Assembly (NCBI GenBank): GCA_001001185.1
Contig: LCKC01000004.1
Location: forward strand, 1 to 34,150
From: Parcubacteria group bacterium GW2011_GWB1_45_10
Lineage (GTDB): Bacteria > Patescibacteriota > Minisyncoccia > UBA6257 > Brennerbacteraceae
Direction: 5' to 3'
DNA: 34,150 nucleotides
Within the stretch, counting starts at the first letter, position 1. Each line of letters starts with the position of its first letter. Below the pieces are notes generated by a model. That model searched no databases, was not told where the DNA came from, and saw only the letters and a list, made by a program, of their open reading frames with translations. Shown here piece by piece: positions 1-6,943 of the stretch. The position numbers were made by a program, and so were the translations under genes.

Positions 1-344
1 CACCGCCATCCTTTTCCGCCAGTTGGCGGATTCGGAATAGCAACGGCAGAGGTTTAGAGAAGGATTTTAAGGAGGGGCGGAAAAGTAATCCGAAGTTTTA
101 ACGAAGGGTACTCGCCCTCTCCGCAGCAACGAAGTTGCGAGGATGGGAGAGTCCCGCAACTGCTTGCGGGACGTCGGGATTCGAAAGGCGGAGCAGTGTC
201 CCGAGCCCACGAGGGACTGTGAGCCAGGGTCGTGAAATTTTGCGAGCGGCGGCAAGCAAAATATTCCTGACCGAATCTCGCCCTCTCCGTCAGACCTGCG
301 CGGCGATTAAGCAAGGTCGGCTAATTAATTTCAAAAAAACTTTT
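1..344. repeat. Gene-free repeat region with tRNA 3'-end-like direct repeats
   Basis: I see no convincing gene here. The stretch holds a small hairpin (15-30, stem TCCGCC/GGCGGA), two copies of the 13-mer CTCGCCCTCTCCG (111-123 and 277-289), a hairpin GTCCCGCAA/TTGCGGGAC near 151-172, and a palindromic core at 178-277. The 13-mer reads as the T-stem 3' strand, acceptor 3' strand and G73 of a tRNA, most likely a tRNA-Ser. No intact tRNA body is visible before the first copy. The core resembles the one behind tRNA-His at 32714-32789. Confidence 0.6.
178..277. repeat. Palindromic tRNA-associated element, copy 1
   Basis: The core begins GATTCGAAAGGCGGAGC and ends TGACCGAATC, so the ends are inverted (GATTCG/CGAATC). 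It is followed directly by the tRNA-like 3' end TCGCCCTCTCCG. The same start (one base different) and the identical end occur at 32714-32789, where the following sequence is instead the 3' end of tRNA-His. Shared core with differing flanks suggests one repeat family that sits at the T-loop CGAAT of different tRNA genes. This is inference from two copies. Confidence 0.6.
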
Positions 345-473
345 ATGATGCCATATGGTTATAACTGGAGCATGATGTCGGGTTTTGGTTTTTTCTGTTT
401 CATCACCTGGCTGGTGGTGATTGTTGATCTGGTTCTTTTGGGCGCCTGGCTTTGGAAGCAGATAAAGAAATAA
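345..473 (+). CDS. Small Met-rich single-span membrane protein
   Basis: A 42-residue protein starting with two Met codons. Residues 1-14 are rich in Met, Tyr, Trp and Gly, followed by one strong hydrophobic span (about 14-37) and a Lys-rich end (KQIKK), which suggests the C-terminus lies inside the cell. The frame is open upstream to 135, but that part is Arg/Pro-rich repeat DNA, so I place the start at the ATG pair at 345/348. There is no clear Shine-Dalgarno site. A strong terminator follows at 501-527. Small Met/Gly/Trp-rich membrane peptides of this look often occur near heavy-metal genes, and the copper operon starts 560 bp downstream. A role in metal handling is a guess. Confidence 0.55.
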   Translation: MMPYGYNWSMMSGFGFFCFITWLVVIVDLVLLGAWLWKQIKK

Positions 474-500
474 AGCCAAAGTGTTTTGGTTTTGGAAATA

Positions 501-527
501 AAAACCTCCCGCATTGCGGGAGGTTTT
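501..527 (+). terminator. Rho-independent terminator after the small membrane protein
   Basis: A perfect 12-bp stem AAAACCTCCCGC/GCGGGAGGTTTT with loop ATT, ending in TTTT. It lies 27 bp after the stop codon at 473. Confidence 0.8.
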
Positions 528-808
528 CGCCTGATAAAGGCATAAAAAGAGCAAAGCAACGGACGATTCTTGGGACGCAGCCGAGCGAAAACCCTGACTT
601 ATCGGCGGTCTTTCTGATTTAGCGCGCCCTCTTGGCGGGGCGCGATGTTCGGTCAAACATCTTCAGCTGGGCGGGCGGCCCAGCCAGTCACCAGTTATGG
701 AGAATACTTATGGAGTGGGCCGCGGCCCAAACCCATCCGTTGCTGATAAAAATATAACTCTTGTTTTCGGATTTTACAAGCGCCTGGTTTTGTCGGTTGT
801 TTTCCGCT
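528..808. other. Intergenic region without a supported gene
   Basis: I see no credible coding sequence. It contains two GC-rich hairpins: around 622-644 (GCGCGCCC paired with GGGGCGCG) and 666-684 (GCTGGGC/GCCCAGC). A reverse-strand reading frame across 688-963 spans the operator and repeats, has no family resemblance and no ribosome binding site, and is not believed. Confidence 0.5.
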
Positions 809-835
809 GTCAATACCCCCACTGGGGGTATTGAC
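809..835. promoter_or_regulatory. CsoR-type copper operator (dyad)
   Basis: A perfect 12-bp inverted repeat with a 3-base centre; its core is ATACCCCCACTGGGGGTAT. C-tract/G-tract dyads flanked by A/T are the known operator form for CsoR/RcnR-family repressors. The right arm runs into the -35 box TTGACT (831-836) of a promoter pointing at the csoR operon, so bound repressor would block RNA polymerase. Assignment to the csoR at 1037 is by inference. A plain terminator is less likely because no T run follows. Confidence 0.75.
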
Positions 836-858
836 TTTCCGGCAAAGGAAGCGATAAT
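831..858 (+). promoter_or_regulatory. Promoter of the copper operon
   Basis: TTGACT (831-836), 16-base spacer, GATAAT (853-858). It overlaps the operator dyad. The predicted start near 865 would give csoR a leader of about 170 bases that includes the palindrome at 889-911. Confidence 0.65.
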
Positions 859-888
859 GAAAAGATGACCCCGCAGTGAATTTTTGAC

Positions 889-911
889 AGCCTGCCTGTG
901 GCAGACAGGCT
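889..911. repeat. Palindromic repeat in the csoR leader
   Basis: AGCCTG and CAGGCT flank an inner hairpin CCTGCC-TGT-GGCAGA (891-905). The inner part resembles the 15-bp hairpin modules found at 24463, 30233 and 32373, with one mismatch. No T run follows, so it is probably a dispersed repeat, not a terminator. Confidence 0.5.
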
Positions 912-1036
912 TCTCAGTATTTTTTGCTGCCTTGAAGCTGCGGGATAATGATGCTTTAAGCAAGTTTGCACCATATAGAGATAATCAAGTTTATTAACAT
1001 TCGAAGCTAAAAATTAATGAAAAACCTACTGCGGGG

Positions 1037-1318
1037 ATGAAACAAAATCCTTCAACAAAAAAACAAACTTTGATTGCTTTAAGAAAAGCCCAGTCATTGG
1101 TCAAAAAAATCATTCAGATGATTGACGAAGGTGTTTATTGCGTCAGGATTATGGAACAGAACCTGGCGGTTGTTGGGCTGTTGCGTTCGGCCCACGAAAA
1201 ACTTTTGGAAAATCACCTGAATACTTGTTTTCGCGAAGCCATTGGTTCGCGCGACGAAAAACGCAAACAAGAAATGATTAAAGAGATTCTTAAAGTCGTT
1301 AAATTAGCCAATAAATGA
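1037..1318 (+). CDS. csoR: CsoR-family copper-sensing repressor
   Basis: A 93-residue all-helical protein of the CsoR/RcnR/FrmR family (DUF156). The Cu(I) ligand set of true CsoR proteins is present: Cys35, His60 and Cys64 (the C-x24-H-x3-C spacing), in the contexts VYCVRIM and ENHLNTCF. In this family Cu(I) binding to the dimer/tetramer releases DNA and switches on copper export. Length matches the family. The start ATG at 1037 is preceded by GCGGGG. Its stop overlaps the next start (ATGA), so it heads an operon with four membrane or exported proteins ending in a copper ATPase. A matching GC-tract operator dyad lies at 809-835, pointing to autoregulation. A nickel or formaldehyde sensor of the same family is unlikely given the ligand set. 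Confidence 0.9.
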   Translation: MKQNPSTKKQTLIALRKAQSLVKKIIQMIDEGVYCVRIMEQNLAVVGLLRSAHEKLLENHLNTCFREAIGSRDEKRKQEMIKEILKVVKLANK

Positions 1319-2217
1319 TTATGCTGAATAAACTGAAACAAAATTTTTGGCCGCTGGTCGGTGTTTTGAGCATTTTGGGTTTTGCGTTTTGGGGTTATTT
1401 TACTGATTTTGAATCTTTGAAATACAACCTTGACAAAAACAGCGGTGAAAAAGTCGCGGCGCTTGACTTCAAATCTTTGGACGAAGTTCTGCCAGAAGAA
1501 ACAGTGATTCCGGTTAACTGGAATAATCTTGGCAAGCAAATGGTGGAAAACGGCGTCATTGACAAAGCCAAGTTTGAAGAGATTTATCAGAGCCGCGGCG
1601 GTTTGACTGACGAGCAAAAAAACATTTTATTTGCCGGGGATAACAGTTACATTAAAATGACTCAGGAAAATTCGGGTTTCTGGCTGAATGTTTTGTGGGG
1701 ATTTGGCTTGGCGAACAAAAACGAAATTTTGGAAAACGGTCCGATGTCTGAGCGGGGTTCCACCGGTAATTTCGCGTCAACCGGCGGCTGGAGTTTGGCG
1801 AAGGACAAAGCCATGAATCATTACAGCAAGCACCAAATGGTTGTTTTGACGCCGGAACAGCAGAAAAGAGTGGTTAATGTTTCCCAAGGGATTTATCGGC
1901 CCTGCTGTGGCAACTCGACTTATTTTCCGGACTGCAACCACGGCATGGCGATGCTCGGTCTATTGGAGATTTTGGCGGCAAATGATTTTTCCGAAGAACA
2001 GATGTTCCAGGTGGCGCTGAAAGTCAATGCTTACTGGTTTCCGGATACATATCTGACGATTGCCAAGTATTTCAAGGAAAAAGAGAACCTTTCCTGGAGC
2101 CAGGTTGACCCGAAGCTCGCTTTGGGTGAAAGCTTTTCTTCAAGTTTTGGTTATACGAACATTCTTAAACAGGTTGAGCCGGCCGAGTTTAAAAGCGGCG
2201 GCAGCTGCGGAGTTTAA
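1315..2217 (+). CDS. Unknown membrane-anchored Cys/His protein of the copper operon
   Basis: A 300-residue protein with one N-terminal hydrophobic segment (about 12-29), so it is probably anchored with the bulk outside the cell. I do not recognise a named family. The notable region is residues 190-220: a Cys pair (197-198), then DCNHG (206-210) and a Met-containing helix, with one more Cys near the C-terminus (298). Clustered Cys, His and Met fit a copper site. The middle (about 110-175) contains Trp-rich stretches and a GSTGNF segment. It overlaps csoR by four bases and precedes a DUF1573-like protein that also carries a Cys pair. Function is unknown; a copper-binding or copper-transfer role outside the membrane is inferred from context and motif only. 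Confidence 0.7.
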   Translation: MIMLNKLKQNFWPLVGVLSILGFAFWGYFTDFESLKYNLDKNSGEKVAALDFKSLDEVLPEETVIPVNWNNLGKQMVENGVIDKAKFEEIYQSRGGLTDEQKNILFAGDNSYIKMTQENSGFWLNVLWGFGLANKNEILENGPMSERGSTGNFASTGGWSLAKDKAMNHYSKHQMVVLTPEQQKRVVNVSQGIYRPCCGNSTYFPDCNHGMAMLGLLEILAANDFSEEQMFQVALKVNAYWFPDTYLTIAKYFKEKENLSWSQVDPKLALGESFSSSFGYTNILKQVEPAEFKSGGSCGV

Positions 2218-2260
2218 TCTGTTCCTGGCGGATAAAACAAATTAAAAGTAAAATAAAAGC

Positions 2261-2755
2261 ATGAAAATCAGCAACAACGCGATTGTCATTGGCCTGGCCG
2301 CAGTTTTGCTTGGCGGATTGTTTTATTGGCAAAGTAAAGCCAGCCCGTTGCCGGTAAACGCCAATAATCAGCAAGCCCAGGTTGTTCTGGACAGGTTTGT
2401 CGTTGACCTTGGCGAGATGAAGGTTGACGAAGTGAAAACCGGCGAGTTTATTTTGAAAAACAAAGGTGATGGGGCTGTGGTTTTGACTAACTTTGAAACC
2501 AGTTGTAACTGCACTTACGGAAGAGTTGTTTTTGGCGAAGCGGTTTCGCCGACATTCAATATGCGGGCGCATATGGCCCCGGGCGATTTTTGGTGGCGGC
2601 AAGAGTTGAACCCGGGCGAAGAAGTAAAGATTCAGGTGATTTACAAGCCGTCGGTCATGCCGGTTTATGGTAGCGTTGAAAGGTCTTTGCTTTTTAAAAC
2701 TTCCGATCCGAAAATGCCGAGCGTTGAGTTGAAAGTCAAAGCTTTTGTCAAATAA
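2261..2755 (+). CDS. DUF1573-type membrane-anchored protein with Cys/Met motif
   Basis: 164 residues: an N-terminal transmembrane anchor or signal (about 6-23), then a single immunoglobulin-like beta domain of the DUF1573 kind (signature region VVDLGEMKVDEVKTGEFILKN, LTNFETSCNC, and LNPGEEVKIQVIYKP). Typical DUF1573 domains have one Cys near this place; here there is C82-x-C84 and then M101, H104 and M105, which would make a plausible extracytoplasmic metal site. The insert between the Cys pair and the GEEV strand (about residues 88-115) is longer than I would expect. It lies 43 bp after the unknown Cys/His protein and 3 bp before the CcdA-like gene. A role in copper binding or delivery is inferred. 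Confidence 0.75.
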   Translation: MKISNNAIVIGLAAVLLGGLFYWQSKASPLPVNANNQQAQVVLDRFVVDLGEMKVDEVKTGEFILKNKGDGAVVLTNFETSCNCTYGRVVFGEAVSPTFNMRAHMAPGDFWWRQELNPGEEVKIQVIYKPSVMPVYGSVERSLLFKTSDPKMPSVELKVKAFVK

Positions 2756-2758
2756 CTG

Positions 2759-3607
2759 ATGGAGATTTCGATTTTGCTCATTCCTTCAATTGTCGTCGCT
2801 TTTGTTTCCGGCGTGATTGCTTTATTTGCGCCCTGCTGCATCTCTTTTTTGCTGCCGGCGTATCTTTCACAGCTTTTTCAAAGAAGAATTAAAGTGGTTT
2901 TGGGGACGCTGTTTTTTTCTTTGGGCATTGCCGTAGTCATGCTGCCTGTCGCCCTGGGCATCAGAACGATTGTTTTTTGGTTTAATATCTGGCATACCCA
3001 GACTTATGTTGTTGGCGGGCTGATTATGATAATTGCCGGCATCTTATTTCTGGGAAAGTTCAAGCTGCCGATGCCTGCCTGGTCGCCGAAACTTTCTTTG
3101 GGCGATTCAGCCGGCTATGGCTCAATCTTTAGTTTGGGCGTGGTTTCCGGTTTGGCGAGTTCCTGCTGCGCGCCGGTTTTGGCCGGCGCGTTGACAGTGG
3201 TGTCTTTGTCGCCGTCGCTGTTCCAGGCAGTTCTGGTGGCTTTAAGCTATGTTTTGGGCATGGTCTCACCTTTGTTTATCGCGGCGCTGCTGATGAAAAC
3301 AAACTGGCTTTCCGGTTTCAGCCGGGCTCTTGATAAAAACATCAAAGGCGTCAGGCTTGGTGATTTAATCGGCGGCCTGACCATGATTGTTTTCGGCGCT
3401 TTGATAATTTTTTTGGCTTTGACTGGCAAAGTGGTCGTGCCGGAAAAAGGCATGGAGATCGGCCAGAACATTTATTTTTGGGCCATGAACCTGAACCGGT
3501 TTTTGGCCGGAGCTTTCTGGCGCGAAGCAGTTTTTGTTGTTTTTCTTATTGGCTTTGTCTGGTGGCTGGTTTTAATGGTTAAAAAAGAAATAAATAAAGA
3601 AAAATGA
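2759..3607 (+). CDS. CcdA/DsbD-like polytopic membrane protein
   Basis: 282 residues with about seven hydrophobic spans. It shows the two-fold pattern of the CcdA/DsbD transmembrane family: a first conserved motif FAPCCISFLLPAYLS (Cys26-Cys27) and a second SGLASSCCAPVLAG (Cys136-Cys137). In CcdA these Cys residues carry reducing equivalents across the membrane; here each site is a Cys-Cys pair instead of a single Cys. It starts 3 bp after the DUF1573 gene and overlaps the copper ATPase start by four bases, so it is translationally coupled to copper export. It could keep extracytoplasmic Cys sites reduced so that they bind Cu(I), or move metal itself. Family assignment is firm, substrate is not. 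Confidence 0.8.
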   Translation: MEISILLIPSIVVAFVSGVIALFAPCCISFLLPAYLSQLFQRRIKVVLGTLFFSLGIAVVMLPVALGIRTIVFWFNIWHTQTYVVGGLIMIIAGILFLGKFKLPMPAWSPKLSLGDSAGYGSIFSLGVVSGLASSCCAPVLAGALTVVSLSPSLFQAVLVALSYVLGMVSPLFIAALLMKTNWLSGFSRALDKNIKGVRLGDLIGGLTMIVFGALIIFLALTGKVVVPEKGMEIGQNIYFWAMNLNRFLAGAFWREAVFVVFLIGFVWWLVLMVKKEINKEK

Positions 3608-5772
3608 ACACTCGTTCTGAACATCAGGAAAAAAGCCTAACAGCCGGAAATCACGGCGAAAATCTTTACGCCTGCCCGATGCATCCGGAAATAAAATCGG
3701 ATATGCCCGGCAAGTGTCGGCTTTGCGGCATGGTTTTAGTCCGAAATCAGATATCAGATATCCGATATCCGAAATCCGACAAGCACGCGGGACATTCTTT
3801 GGAGATGTTCATTAAAAAATTCTGGCTGAGCCTGGCCTTGACCCTGCCAGTGGTTTTTGTTTCTGACGTGGTCCAGGAATTTTTTGGTTTTAGCGTTGAC
3901 AAAAATGTTTCCCAGATTGTTTCCTTGATTCTCGGTTCCGTCGTGTTTTTTTACGGCGGCAGTATTTTTATTAAAGGCGCAATCTCCGAACTTAAATCAA
4001 AGCTGCCGGGCATGATGAGTCTGATTGCCCTGGCAATCAGCGCTGCGTACATTTTCAGTGTTTTTGCGGTTTTGCTGAAAAGCGGCGAGTCGCTTTTTTG
4101 GGAGCTGACGACCCTGATTACGATTATGCTTTTGGGCCATTGGCTGGAGATGAGAGCGGTTAAAGGCGTTCAGGACGCGCTGAAAGAGCTGTCAAAGCTT
4201 TTGCCGGACAAAGCCGAGCTGGTTTTAAGCAACGAACTGTCAAAAGGAACCAATATTAAAACAAAACTGGTCAATATTTCTGAGTTAAAGGTTGGCGACG
4301 TGATTTTGGTTAAGCCGGGAGAAAAAATTGCTGCTGACGGCAGGGTGGCGCAGGGAAACTCTGAAGTTGACGAGTCAATGGTGACTGGCGAATCTCGTCC
4401 GGTCAAAAAGCAGGAATCAAGCGAGGTTATCGCCGGCACGATTAACGGCGACGGCAGTTTGCTGGTCAAGATTGAAAAAATCGGCGAAAACACTTTTTTA
4501 GCCGGAGTGATGAAGCTGGTGGCTGAAGCTCAAGCGTCAAAATCAAAGCTTCAGGTTTTGTCTGACAAGGCGGCTTTTGTTTTGACCTTAACGGCTTTGG
4601 GCGTTGGCAGTCTGGCGTTCGGCGCCTGGCTGTTTTTGAAAGCCGGGTTTAATTTTGCTTTGGAAAGATTAGTTTCGGTTTTAGTGATTGCCTGTCCGCA
4701 CGCTCTGGGTTTGGCGGTGCCCTTGGTGGCCTCAATCTCCACGACCAAAGCCGCGCAAAACGGTTTTTTGGTCAAGCAAAGACTGGCTTTGGAATCTGCC
4801 CGAAATATAGAGATTGTCTTGTTTGATAAAACCGGCACGCTGACCCAGGGAAGTTTTGGCGTGGCGGGCATTATTCAAAACCCGGAAAGCAAAACCCGGA
4901 TTGACGAAAACTCAATCCTGCAGCTGGCGGCTTCACTTGATTTTTATTCCGAGCATCCGGCCGCCAAAGCGCTGGTTGCTGAAGCGCGAAAAAGAAATCT
5001 TGAGCTCTTGAAAGTTGATAATTTTCAGCGTTTGCCGGGCAAAGGCGTAAAAGGGAACGTCAATGGCAAAGAACTTTTGGTCGGCGGTGAAGAAATTACC
5101 GGCAGTGTTTCAAACAGCAACTTTCAAACAACCAGTGAAGTTAAAAAACTTTCAGCACAGGGGAAAACCGTTATTTTTGTTATTTCGGCAAATGAAGTTC
5201 TTGGCGCGATTGTTTTGACGGATATGATTCGTGATGAATCAAAACAAGCGGTTCACGAACTGAAACAAATGGGAATAAAAACCGCGATGATTACCGGCGA
5301 TTCAGTTGAAGTCGCCCAATGGGTGGCCCGGGAAATCGGCATTGACGAATTCTTTGCCAGAGTTTTGCCCGAACAGAAATCAACAAAAGTCAAAGAGCTG
5401 CAGTCCCGCGGTTTGAAAGTGGCCATGGTCGGCGACGGCATTAATGACGCGCCGGCCCTGACTCAGGCTGACCTGGGCGTGGCCATTGGCGCCGGCACGA
5501 ATGTCGCGATTGAATCAGCCGGAATTATTCTGGTGAAAAACGATCCGCGCGACATCGTGAAGATTATCAAACTGTCCCGGATGACTTATAAAAAAATGAT
5601 GGAAAATCTGTTCTGGGCGACTGGCTATAATGTCGTGGCCATGCCTTTGGCCGCCGGAGTTCTGGTTTTTAAAGGGATTTTGCTTCAGCCGGCGCTGGCG
5701 GCAGTCTTGATGTCTTTGAGCACGGTTATTGTCGCTTTTAACGCTTTGCTTTTGAAAAGGGCGAAACTCTAA
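3604..5772 (+). CDS. P1B-type copper-translocating ATPase (CopA/CopB class)
   Basis: 722 residues. Order: a Cys/His heavy-metal-binding finger (about 22-46, CPMHPE...CRLCGM), a short linker, paired N-terminal spans, actuator domain with TGES (261-264), metal-channel motif CPH (364-366), phosphorylation motif DKTGT (Asp408), the nucleotide-binding HP motif (His451-Pro452), hinge GDGINDAP (610-617) and two final membrane spans. CPH instead of CPC points to the CopB-like subgroup of copper exporters. There is no N-terminal CxxC ferredoxin-like domain. Residues about 48-60 come from a run of near-tandem GATATC-type repeats inserted in the linker. It is the last gene of the csoR operon and would pump copper out of the cytoplasm using ATP. 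Confidence 0.93.
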   Translation: MNTRSEHQEKSLTAGNHGENLYACPMHPEIKSDMPGKCRLCGMVLVRNQISDIRYPKSDKHAGHSLEMFIKKFWLSLALTLPVVFVSDVVQEFFGFSVDKNVSQIVSLILGSVVFFYGGSIFIKGAISELKSKLPGMMSLIALAISAAYIFSVFAVLLKSGESLFWELTTLITIMLLGHWLEMRAVKGVQDALKELSKLLPDKAELVLSNELSKGTNIKTKLVNISELKVGDVILVKPGEKIAADGRVAQGNSEVDESMVTGESRPVKKQESSEVIAGTINGDGSLLVKIEKIGENTFLAGVMKLVAEAQASKSKLQVLSDKAAFVLTLTALGVGSLAFGAWLFLKAGFNFALERLVSVLVIACPHALGLAVPLVASISTTKAAQNGFLVKQRLALESARNIEIVLFDKTGTLTQGSFGVAGIIQNPESKTRIDENSILQLAASLDFYSEHPAAKALVAEARKRNLELLKVDNFQRLPGKGVKGNVNGKELLVGGEEITGSVSNSNFQTTSEVKKLSAQGKTVIFVISANEVLGAIVLTDMIRDESKQAVHELKQMGIKTAMITGDSVEVAQWVAREIGIDEFFARVLPEQKSTKVKELQSRGLKVAMVGDGINDAPALTQADLGVAIGAGTNVAIESAGIILVKNDPRDIVKIIKLSRMTYKKMMENLFWATGYNVVAMPLAAGVLVFKGILLQPALAAVLMSLSTVIVAFNALLLKRAKL

Positions 5773-5810
5773 ACTTTTTGGTCGAAATAATTAAAGCTTT
5801 ATATAAACTT

Positions 5811-6080
5811 ATGCTTTCTTTAAAACGTTATGGTTGGTTGTGTGTTCTGGGAGGCGAGATTGCTTACTGGGCTTGCGTCTTGGGTGGTTATCTGCCCTGG
5901 CGTACGCAAAGGGGAGTGGAACTGCACCATGCTTTATTTGAAACGATTCCCGGATTTGTTTGGGGCAGCTGGTTAAGCTATTTCTGGGGTGCGGCCTTGG
6001 TGTTTGTTTTTGCCTGGGTGTTCGCGTGGTATATGGTTTGGATGCACAACACCAGCTTGGAGAGTTCCGAAAACAGGTGA
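5811..6080 (+). CDS. Small two-span membrane protein
   Basis: 89 residues from ATG 5811; an in-frame TTG at 5778 would add 11. Hydrophobic spans at about 7-26 and 51-76, separated by a hydrophilic loop containing RGVELHHALFE with two adjacent His, and an acidic tail. It begins 38 bp after the copper ATPase and ends 23 bp before a strong terminator, so it may be the last gene of the copper operon. I do not recognise the family. The paired His could bind metal but nothing else supports this. Confidence 0.65.
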   Translation: MLSLKRYGWLCVLGGEIAYWACVLGGYLPWRTQRGVELHHALFETIPGFVWGSWLSYFWGAALVFVFAWVFAWYMVWMHNTSLESSENR

Positions 6081-6102
6081 ATCCTGTTCGGATAATTTCT
6101 TG

Positions 6103-6137
6103 ATAACAAACCCCCGCCTTTGGCGGGGGTTTGTTAT
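6103..6137 (+). terminator. Strong terminator after the copper operon
   Basis: A perfect 16-bp stem with core AACAAACCCCCGCC paired to GGCGGGGGTTTGTT, loop TTT. Its right arm provides part of the extended -10 box of the next gene, so terminator and promoter overlap. Confidence 0.85.
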
Positions 6138-6140
6138 AAT
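6132..6140 (+). promoter_or_regulatory. Extended -10 promoter of the GreA-like gene
   Basis: TGTTATAAT, a perfect extended -10 (TGnTATAAT). Only seven bases separate it from the ATG at 6148, so the transcript should be leaderless. No -35 box is apparent. Confidence 0.7.
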
Positions 6141-6147
6141 TGGTTTG

Positions 6148-6618
6148 ATGAAACCTTTGAATAAACAAAAAATAATCAATTTAGTTTTACAAGAGCTTGA
6201 CAAAAAGAAGCTTGAGCTGAACAAAAGCGTTGAAGATTTAAGAAAATCAGCCAGCGAGTCTTCCAAAAGCATGGAGTCCTGGTCTGATTCTTCAAGGACG
6301 CAGTTTAACATGATGGCTGGCGCGCTTAACCGGGAAGTCGCGACCCTTGATTCAGCCGCGAGTTTTTTGAAAAACCTTGGCGGAAAGTCGGGGCTGACGG
6401 CCGCCCCTGGGTCTTTGGTTGTTGTTAAAGAAAGCGGCAAAGAGAAAAGTTTTTTCCTGGTTCCCGAGGGCAGCGGCGGATTTACAGTTAAAGTTGACGG
6501 CATTGAAGTTTTAGTCGTTGCCCTCACCTCACCAATAGGAGATATTCTGTCTGACAAAAGAATCGGCGAAACCGTGGCTTTTAACGAACTGAGTTTTGAG
6601 ATTGTTTCTTTTGAATAA
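6148..6618 (+). CDS. GreA/GreB-like transcript cleavage factor homolog
   Basis: 156 residues from the ATG that follows a consensus extended -10. Residues 1-80 are charged and helical (a likely coiled coil with many Lys/Glu/Ser), and residues 85-156 are a beta-rich domain with the Gre C-terminal pattern: GSLVVVKESGKEKSFFLVPEG, then LTSPIGDILSDKRIGETV. That last block matches the S-P-L-G-x-A-L-x-G-K-x-x-G-D motif of GreA/GreB with substitutions. Gre factors rescue backtracked RNA polymerase through the coiled-coil tip; the acidic pair at the tip is not obvious here, so this may be a Gre-fold protein with another role at the polymerase. Probably monocistronic. Confidence 0.7.
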   Translation: MKPLNKQKIINLVLQELDKKKLELNKSVEDLRKSASESSKSMESWSDSSRTQFNMMAGALNREVATLDSAASFLKNLGGKSGLTAAPGSLVVVKESGKEKSFFLVPEGSGGFTVKVDGIEVLVVALTSPIGDILSDKRIGETVAFNELSFEIVSFE

Positions 6619-6629
6619 AGTTTCAAGGA

Positions 6630-6658
6630 TTTACAAAACAGAGTTAAGGGTATATATT
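6630..6658 (+). promoter_or_regulatory. Promoter of the small ORF at 6686
   Basis: TTTACA (6630-6635), 17-base spacer, TATATT (6653-6658). Predicted start near 6665, giving a leader of about 20 bases that contains the Shine-Dalgarno site AAGGAGG (6675-6681). Confidence 0.7.
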
Positions 6659-6685
6659 CCCGTAATGGCGACATAAGGAGGCCGT

Positions 6686-6892
6686 ATGTTCCAGGCTTTA
6701 GCAAGATTCAAGGCTTCCTTTCCGGTCCCAACCCGGATTCGGAAATATTCTTCAGTCGCCGAAGATGGCTTTCGCCCGATGACGCCTCGTGGTCTTTGGG
6801 TGATTCACATCTCCAGGCCTTTGTCCTGTGAGCTAAAATTGCTTCGTTGGGAGACGCTCGTTGTCTTGAAGTGCTCGCAGGACATAAGTTAA
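6686..6892 (+). CDS. Small unknown protein with strong Shine-Dalgarno
   Basis: 68 residues, no recognised family. Support is from layout: a near-consensus promoter, a perfect AAGGAGG four bases before the ATG, the frame, and a hairpin terminator right after the stop. The product is basic, with Arg-rich N-terminal half, no membrane span and two Cys in the second half (SCE, KCS). Codon use (many CTC, CGT and GGT) differs from the neighbours, and most genes in this window lack a Shine-Dalgarno site. A structured non-coding RNA whose leader merely looks like a ribosome binding site is an alternative. Confidence 0.5.
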   Translation: MFQALARFKASFPVPTRIRKYSSVAEDGFRPMTPRGLWVIHISRPLSCELKLLRWETLVVLKCSQDIS

Positions 6893-6894
6893 TA

Positions 6895-6920
6895 CAGCCG
6901 CAGGCAACTGCGGCTTTTTT
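6895..6920 (+). terminator. Terminator of the small ORF
   Basis: Stem AGCCGCAG/CTGCGGCT with a GCAA loop (6896-6915), followed by five T. It starts just after the stop codon of the 6686 ORF. Confidence 0.85.
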
Positions 6921-6929
6921 GTTTGTAGT

Positions 6930-6937
6930 GATAAGAT
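6930..6937 (+). promoter_or_regulatory. Extended -10 promoter of recG
   Basis: TGATAAGAT (TG at 6929-6930, TAAGAT 6932-6937). The recG ATG starts six bases later, so the message is probably leaderless. Confidence 0.6.
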
Positions 6938-6943
6938 AAAAGC

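Noticed and set aside
1-123. A complete tRNA-Ser gene before the first CTCGCCCTCTCCG
   Set aside because: No matching 5' acceptor strand, anticodon arm or long variable arm can be folded; only the 3' end is present.
135-344. N-terminal extension of the small membrane protein frame
   Set aside because: The extension is encoded by the tRNA-associated repeat and reads as an Arg/Pro-rich shadow; the ATG at 345 gives a normal small membrane protein.
688-963. Reverse-strand reading frame of 91 codons
   Set aside because: It crosses the CsoR operator dyad and a palindromic repeat, has no ribosome binding site and no family pattern.
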